From Chloroflexota bacterium (GTDB taxonomy: Bacteria > Chloroflexota > Dehalococcoidia > SM23-28-2 > RBG-16-64-32): a DNA stretch of 10,380 bases. The stretch lies in NCBI GenBank assembly GCA_005880075.1, contig VBJT01000149.1:1-10380 (forward strand). Direction: 5' to 3'. Of this stretch, positions 6,521-10,380 are shown piece after piece. The position numbers and the translations under genes were made by a program. How positions within the stretch are numbered: position 1 is the first letter of the stretch; every line of letters starts with the position of its first letter. The notes under the pieces are model-generated. The model saw only the letters and a program-made list of their open reading frames with translations. It searched no databases and had not been told where the DNA came from.

Positions 6521-8847
6521 ACTACTTTCCTTACGAAAATCATACGGACGGAGCCTTGACCCGAGGTCTCCGCGTCCCTCACGATGCCATTGACGCCGGT
6601 CTAGTAGCACACGACGGGGAGCCCGCAATCTCTCGCATAATTGATTCGCTGCCGCTAAAGGCACTCGTTTCGTTCGTCCTCATCTGCGCCGCTGCCGCCA
6701 TCTTCGCGAGAGATGCGCACGGAGCATCCTTGATCACGAACGGGTCATTCGAAAGCACCGGCTCGTCGTGGCTTTCTCCGTGGTACCTCCAGACCAAGAC
6801 TGGTGGGGCAGGGACAGTAAGCCAGACGAGCGCGACAAAGAGCGACGGCGCCTACTCTGCGCTGGTTAATGTGACGGGGGCGTCAGCCTCCCAGCCGTGG
6901 GTTGTCCAGCTATCTCAAGAGAAACTGGCGATTACTAACGGGCAGACCTATACGGTCACATTCTCCGCCAAGGCGCCGGCCGTGCGCAGCCTCGACGTCG
7001 TACTTCAGCAGACGGCCTCATCGTATGCCGTGTATGCCGAGAACCGGTTCTCGTTAACTACCGCTTGGCAGGTCTTTAGCTTCTCTTATCCAGCGGGCGT
7101 ATCGAACCCGGACGTCTCGCTGCACTTCAACCTGGGCGGGGCAACCGGAAACGTATGGATCGACGGTGTCTCCGTTGTTGCCGGAAACCCGACTCCCACG
7201 GCATCAGCCACCCCGACGCCCACGCGAACGCCAACGGCGACGCCTACGCGGGCACCGCCCGCCACGCCGACGGCGACCTCGCCAGCGCAGACGCCGACGC
7301 AGGCACCGGGCGGGGGAACTGTATCGCTTTTACCGGTGGCCGACGCGACCGTCCGCGCCGATTCGCCGTCCACTAACTATGGGAGCGCGACAACCCTGAC
7401 CTCCGACGGGTCTCCGGTTATGGCGGCATACATGAAGGTTGACTTGACCTCGCTAGCAAGTATCTCCATCAAGACAGCCATGTTGCGGATGATGGTGACT
7501 AACGGGTCCAGCGGGAACCAGTCACTCAAGCTCGGCACGGACACCAACTGGGGCGAATCGACGATCACCTACAGCAATCGCCCTGCGCTCGGCCCCGCAT
7601 TTAAGACATTCGCGGGAGGCGCGCAGGGTTCGACGGTTACCATTGATGTAACCGCTGGACTTGCGGGCATGGCAGGACGCCTCGTAACGCTGGCGATCGA
7701 TTCGGCGAGTTCGGACGGCTACGCCTTCAATTCGAGAGAGAGCCCGACCGACAGAGTTACCCTTATCGTCGACACGGTTAACGGGGCCTCGCCAGGCCCG
7801 ACACCTACACCGACCCCGAAGCCCAGTTCTTCCTCCACGCCGACACGGACACCGACAGCAACGCCGACACCAACGCGGACGCCAACCGCTTCTCCATCTC
7901 CCGCGCCTACCGTTACGTCTGTCTCACCCGGCGGGAAGGGGGTTGCCTTGCGGCCCTTTGTGCAGTATTGGGGCAGCAACAGGGCGGGCATGGACAGCGA
8001 TTTCGCCGACATGAAGGCGGGAGGGATCACCTGGGCGAGAATCGATCTCTTCAATACTCCCTCGCCTGACCCGAATTTCGACTACGCGGTGCAGTCCGCC
8101 AAGGCGCACGGGATTAATCTGCTCGTGACGGTCCACAAGACTCCGCCCGAAACGGATTTAGGGACGGATGCCGACCGGGCGGTGTACCGTACCTGGCTGG
8201 GCCAGATGGTTGACCGCTACAAGTACCACGTCAAGTACTGGGCGATCCACAACGAGCCGAACTTGCATTACGAGTGGAACATCGACGATAACGCCGGAAG
8301 TAATCAGACGGCCTACGAAGCGTCAGTCGCGCGCTATGTGCAGCACCTTCGCGACGGGTACGAGACGGTGAAGGCGAAGGACCCGTCGGCCCTCGTGCTG
8401 TTTGCGGGCCTTTCAGAGTGGACGGTCGAACGCTACATGGATGCCCTTATCAAGACGGACGCTTATCGCTACTTTGACATTATCCCGTTTCACCCGTACG
8501 GCTATAATCCCGACCGCGTGCTGAGCCGCTTCAACTCTTTTAAGGGGAAATTGAACCTGAATAGCAACTACAGCCGGAAGCCAATCTGGGTTACGGAGAT
8601 CGGGTTCAACACATCCTGGTCGAACAAAGCAGGCTACGTGACGTCAGAGGAAACGAAGGCCAGTTACCTCGCACAAACGCTGCCGAGACTAAAAGCTGCC
8701 GGCGCGCAGCTGCCGATCTTCTGGTACACGCTTCACGAGAGCGAGGACGTGGGCGGTTTCGCGCTAGAGCGGAAGAACAAGACCACACTTCAAACGACGT
8801 ACCTTCCCGCTTACTACACGTATCGCGACCTGGTATATCCGCAGTAG
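6391..8847 (+). CDS. Secreted modular glycoside hydrolase: CBM, DNRLRE/CBM96-like module, clan GH-A domain
   Basis: Predicted exported polysaccharide-degrading enzyme, 818 residues if begun at the ATG at 6391. Residues 1-85 look unlike a folded domain. About 86-112 form a signal-peptide-like segment (LPLKALVSFVLICAAAAIFA, then RDAHGA). About 113-265 is a beta-sandwich carbohydrate-binding module of CBM4/9 type (LITNGSFE at its start, VWIDGVSVV at its end). A Thr-Pro linker spans about 266-309. About 312-465 is a DNRLRE/CBM96-like module (ADATVRADSPSTNYGSATTL, SRESPTDR). A second Thr-Pro linker spans about 468-510. About 513-818 is a TIM-barrel catalytic domain with HNEPN (acid/base E622) and WVTEIGFN (nucleophile E736), the clan GH-A pattern, closest by eye to GH39 or GH5 relatives. 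Substrate unknown. The true start is unsettled: in-frame TTG at 6556 or CTG at 6649 would place the signal peptide nearer the N-terminus. No lipobox. Confidence 0.85.
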   Translation: MLEWNYGDSPRSRRHSACGPLLHTSWADPSPDARGRPDSRGGRHYFPYENHTDGALTRGLRVPHDAIDAGLVAHDGEPAISRIIDSLPLKALVSFVLICAAAAIFARDAHGASLITNGSFESTGSSWLSPWYLQTKTGGAGTVSQTSATKSDGAYSALVNVTGASASQPWVVQLSQEKLAITNGQTYTVTFSAKAPAVRSLDVVLQQTASSYAVYAENRFSLTTAWQVFSFSYPAGVSNPDVSLHFNLGGATGNVWIDGVSVVAGNPTPTASATPTPTRTPTATPTRAPPATPTATSPAQTPTQAPGGGTVSLLPVADATVRADSPSTNYGSATTLTSDGSPVMAAYMKVDLTSLASISIKTAMLRMMVTNGSSGNQSLKLGTDTNWGESTITYSNRPALGPAFKTFAGGAQGSTVTIDVTAGLAGMAGRLVTLAIDSASSDGYAFNSRESPTDRVTLIVDTVNGASPGPTPTPTPKPSSSSTPTRTPTATPTPTRTPTASPSPAPTVTSVSPGGKGVALRPFVQYWGSNRAGMDSDFADMKAGGITWARIDLFNTPSPDPNFDYAVQSAKAHGINLLVTVHKTPPETDLGTDADRAVYRTWLGQMVDRYKYHVKYWAIHNEPNLHYEWNIDDNAGSNQTAYEASVARYVQHLRDGYETVKAKDPSALVLFAGLSEWTVERYMDALIKTDAYRYFDIIPFHPYGYNPDRVLSRFNSFKGKLNLNSNYSRKPIWVTEIGFNTSWSNKAGYVTSEETKASYLAQTLPRLKAAGAQLPIFWYTLHESEDVGGFALERKNKTTLQTTYLPAYYTYRDLVYPQ
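7188..7318 (+). repeat. First Thr-Pro-rich linker repeat
   Basis: Degenerate tandem ACN-CCN codons encode a proline/threonine/alanine linker of about 43 residues (PTPTASATPTPTRTPT and on) between the first carbohydrate-binding module and the DNRLRE-like module. Such extended, often glycosylated or protease-resistant linkers separate modules in secreted hydrolases. The repeat is coding, not intergenic. Confidence 0.85.
7792..7918 (+). repeat. Second Thr-Pro-rich linker repeat
   Basis: A second ACN-CCN degenerate repeat encodes about 42 residues (GPTPTPTPKPSSSSTPTRT and on) between the DNRLRE-like module and the catalytic barrel. Its core TPTRTPTATPT also occurs in the first linker, so the two could arise by internal duplication or parallel expansion, and could recombine. 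Confidence 0.85.
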
Positions 8848-8873
8848 AATCTGCACTACACGTCAGTTTCTGG

Positions 8874-8879
8874 AAGGAG
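8874..8879 (+). promoter_or_regulatory. Shine-Dalgarno fixing the TTG start of the alcohol dehydrogenase
   Basis: AAGGAG at 8874-8879 lies 7 nt before TTG at 8887. The residues that follow (KAAVFHGVNQPL) are a standard N-terminus for the family, so TTG is very probably the true initiation codon. Upstream, TAGAAT at 8845-8850, overlapping the stop codon of the hydrolase gene, could be a -10 box, but I see no -35 partner. Confidence 0.8.
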
Positions 8880-8886
8880 TCAGACG

Positions 8887-9969
8887 TTGAAGGCTGCGGT
8901 ATTCCACGGCGTCAATCAACCTCTCACCGTCGAAGATATCGACATCGGCAAACCGATGGCTCGCGAGATCGTCGTCCGTACGGTCGCCTCGGGTGTGTGT
9001 CACAGTGATTTGCATTTTGTGGAAGGGCTCTGGCCCTTTCCGCCGCCGGCAGTGCTCGGCCACGAGGCGGCGGGGATCGTGGAAGAAGTTGGTGAGCAGG
9101 TCACCTACGTTAAGCCCGGCGACCATGTGATCGCCTGCCTCTCCGTCTTCTGCGGGCACTGCGAACAATGCCTGACCGGCCATCCCAATCGCTGCTTTAA
9201 CCCGGAGACGCGCCGAGCTCCGGACGACCCGCCGAGGCTCTCGCAGAACGGGCAGCCTGTTAACCAGTTCATCAACATCTCGAGCTTCGCGGAAAAGATG
9301 CTTCTGCATGAGAACGCTGTTGTGAAAATTCGCGAGGATATGTCTCTTGAGGCCGCGGCGCTCATCGGCTGCGGGGTCATGACTGGCGTGGGTGCCGCGT
9401 TAAACACAGCGAAGGTCGAGCCAGGCTCAACGGTTGCGGTCTTTGGCGCCGGGGGAGTTGGGCTGGCGGCGATCCAGGGGTCGCGGATCGCCGGCGCGCG
9501 GATGATCATTGCAGTTGACATCTCGGAGAATAAACTGGCGACGGCTAGGGAGCTCGGGGCGACGCACGTAGTGGACGCTTCGTCCGGCGATCCGGTCACG
9601 AAGATCCGCGAGATCACCGGCGGAGGTGCGGACTACGCATTCGAAGCTATCGGCCTGAAGGCGGTGGCGGCGCAGGCGTTCGAGTGCCTGAACGTCGGCG
9701 GCACAGCTACGGTGATCGGCATGATCCCGATCGGCGAGAAGGTCGAGATCGACGCTCGCATCCTGCTCAGCGAGCGGAAGCTGCAGGGCAGCATCATGGG
9801 CTCAAACCGCTTTCGCGTGGACATGCCGCGCTACATCGACTTCTACTTGCAAGGACGGTTGAGGTTGGATGAGATGATTACCCGCAAAGGCCGCCTCGAA
9901 GATGTCAACGAGGCGTTTCGAGCCATGAAGGCGGGCGAGGTCGCGCGGACGGTGCTCACGTTTAACTGA
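8887..9969 (+). CDS. Zinc-dependent medium-chain alcohol dehydrogenase
   Basis: Predicted cytoplasmic NAD-dependent oxidoreductase interconverting an alcohol and an aldehyde; the substrate cannot be read from sequence. Length 360 residues, as expected for the zinc MDR family. Catalytic zinc ligands: C38 (SGVCHSD), H59-E60 (GHEAAG) and C162 (GCGVMTG). Structural zinc lobe: C89, C92, C95 and C103 in FCGHCEQCLTGHPNRC. The Rossmann fold is at 187-192 (GAGGVG), with D211 after the second strand (IIAVDIS), which favours NAD over NADP. The extended segment 104-140, ending in FINISSFAEKM, resembles the long class III / NDMA-dependent-like branch, which includes thiol-adduct formaldehyde dehydrogenases; that assignment is an inference. 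TTG start with strong Shine-Dalgarno. It lies 39 bp after the hydrolase gene on the same strand and converges on a partial alpha/beta hydrolase gene. Confidence 0.93.
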   Translation: MKAAVFHGVNQPLTVEDIDIGKPMAREIVVRTVASGVCHSDLHFVEGLWPFPPPAVLGHEAAGIVEEVGEQVTYVKPGDHVIACLSVFCGHCEQCLTGHPNRCFNPETRRAPDDPPRLSQNGQPVNQFINISSFAEKMLLHENAVVKIREDMSLEAAALIGCGVMTGVGAALNTAKVEPGSTVAVFGAGGVGLAAIQGSRIAGARMIIAVDISENKLATARELGATHVVDASSGDPVTKIREITGGGADYAFEAIGLKAVAAQAFECLNVGGTATVIGMIPIGEKVEIDARILLSERKLQGSIMGSNRFRVDMPRYIDFYLQGRLRLDEMITRKGRLEDVNEAFRAMKAGEVARTVLTFN

Positions 9970-10036
9970 GGAGAGCGAACGTCACTTTGGATCCATCGAG
10001 CAGGACAGCCGGTGGGTCAGAGCCGGGAGCTGGTTC
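9970..10036. other. Convergent intergenic gap without a clear terminator
   Basis: This 67-bp gap separates the 3' ends of the alcohol dehydrogenase and the alpha/beta hydrolase genes. AGCCGG occurs twice (near 10008 and 10021), but I see no stable hairpin followed by a T run on either strand, so a classical intrinsic terminator is not supported. Confidence 0.4.
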
Positions 10037-10380
10037 CTAGAGAAAGCTGCGAAAGAAGTCGATCACCGCAGCGTTGAAGCCAGGCGCGTCTTCGATATTG
10101 ACGGCGTGACCTGCATCGAGGTGAACGACCGAGATGCCGGCGATGGCTCGCTCCGCGAACCGTCCCTGTTCGCGGAAACCTTCCTCTTGATCGCCAGCCA
10201 CCAGAAGGGTGGGTACCTGCGTGCCAGCGATCAGATCGCGCACTGAGGAGTAAGGGATGGTGTGGAGGGCTGTCCGGGCTATGCCGATTGGATCGTGGAG
10301 TCCATAGTCTGCGATTAAGGCGTCCTTCGCCGTTTGCGGGAGACGCCGGCTGCGCGTTGGTGCGAAGGGATGTTTGTCCA
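10037..10380 (-). CDS. Alpha/beta hydrolase, C-terminal part (5' end beyond the window)
   Basis: The minus-strand frame is open from the right edge to TAG at 10039-10037, giving about 113 C-terminal residues of an alpha/beta-fold hydrolase. Visible are PTLLVAGDQEEGF, the strand and turn that carry the acidic catalytic residue (Asp in GDQ), and VVHLDAGHAVNIEDAPGFN, where the His of AGH is the catalytic histidine. DFFRSFL closes the protein as is usual in this family. The nucleophile elbow (G-x-S-x-G) and oxyanion region would lie to the right, outside the window. A GTG at 10243 is not the start, because the frame continues upstream with family-like sequence (DYGLHDPIGIARTALHTI). The substrate cannot be told: esterase, lactonase, C-C hydrolase and haloperoxidase-like members share these features. 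Confidence 0.88.
   Translation of the reverse strand, partial: DKHPFAPTRSRRLPQTAKDALIADYGLHDPIGIARTALHTIPYSSVRDLIAGTQVPTLLVAGDQEEGFREQGRFAERAIAGISVVHLDAGHAVNIEDAPGFNAAVIDFFRSFL

Noticed and set aside
6664..6705. Lipoprotein signal (Cys in FVLICAAAA)
   Set aside because: The residue before the Cys is Ile, whereas a lipobox needs a small residue there; an ordinary signal peptide or anchor is more likely.
7188..7918. Repetitive DNA resembling a CRISPR-like or tandem array
   Set aside because: The repeats are in-frame Thr-Pro codons of variable sequence inside one protein, with no constant repeat or spacer structure.
8845..8850. TAGAAT as a promoter for the alcohol dehydrogenase
   Set aside because: A good -10 match but no -35 at suitable spacing, and it overlaps the stop codon of the preceding gene; too weak to list as a feature.

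Overview
The window reads as an ordinary stretch of chromosome from a moderately GC-rich bacterium. The best taxonomic hint is the pair of long Thr-Pro linkers (TPTPTRTPTATPT type) in the secreted glycoside hydrolase. Such linkers are frequent in Chloroflexota and some Actinobacteriota. A Gram-positive-like Rel synthetase motif, GTG and TTG starts, a possible leaderless gene and an actinobacterial-looking GT20 enzyme fit the same groups. I infer Chloroflexota as most likely, with modest confidence. There is no 16S rRNA or other decisive marker here.

Layout, left to right. (1) 1-2156 (+): a long RelA/SpoT-type (p)ppGpp synthetase/hydrolase that enters from outside the window and lacks only its extreme N-terminus. 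(2) 2228-3757 (+): a ComM/YifB-type AAA+ ATPase with its own plausible promoter. (3) 3785-4594 (+): trehalose-6-phosphate phosphatase (OtsB). (4) 6101-4566 (-): a divergent GT20 trehalose-6-phosphate synthase (OtsA). It is convergent with otsB, and the last 29 bp of the two genes overlap. (5) 6102-6211: a short divergent promoter region. (6) 6212-6287 (+): tRNA-Arg(CCG) with encoded CCA. (7) 6288-8847 (+): a leader of uncertain coding status followed by a secreted modular glycoside hydrolase (signal segment, carbohydrate-binding module, TP linker, DNRLRE/CBM96-like module, TP linker, clan GH-A catalytic domain). (8) 8887-9969 (+): a zinc-dependent medium-chain alcohol dehydrogenase with a TTG start and strong Shine-Dalgarno. 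(9) 10380-10037 (-): the C-terminal part of an alpha/beta hydrolase that runs off the right edge.

How the genes relate. Rel (stringent response) and the OtsA/OtsB pair (two-step trehalose synthesis, a stress protectant) together form a stress-physiology neighbourhood. ComM is a housekeeping recombination or transformation helicase. The glycoside hydrolase and the alcohol dehydrogenase share a strand and a 39-bp gap, but no functional link is visible.

I found no CRISPR array, insertion sequence, phage gene, toxin-antitoxin pair or clearly new system. The points most worth a second look are the unusual donor-site motifs of OtsA, the convergent otsB/otsA overlap, the SFDD (rather than RxKD) synthetase motif in an HD-intact Rel, the modular hydrolase, and the unresolved 5' end of that hydrolase gene.
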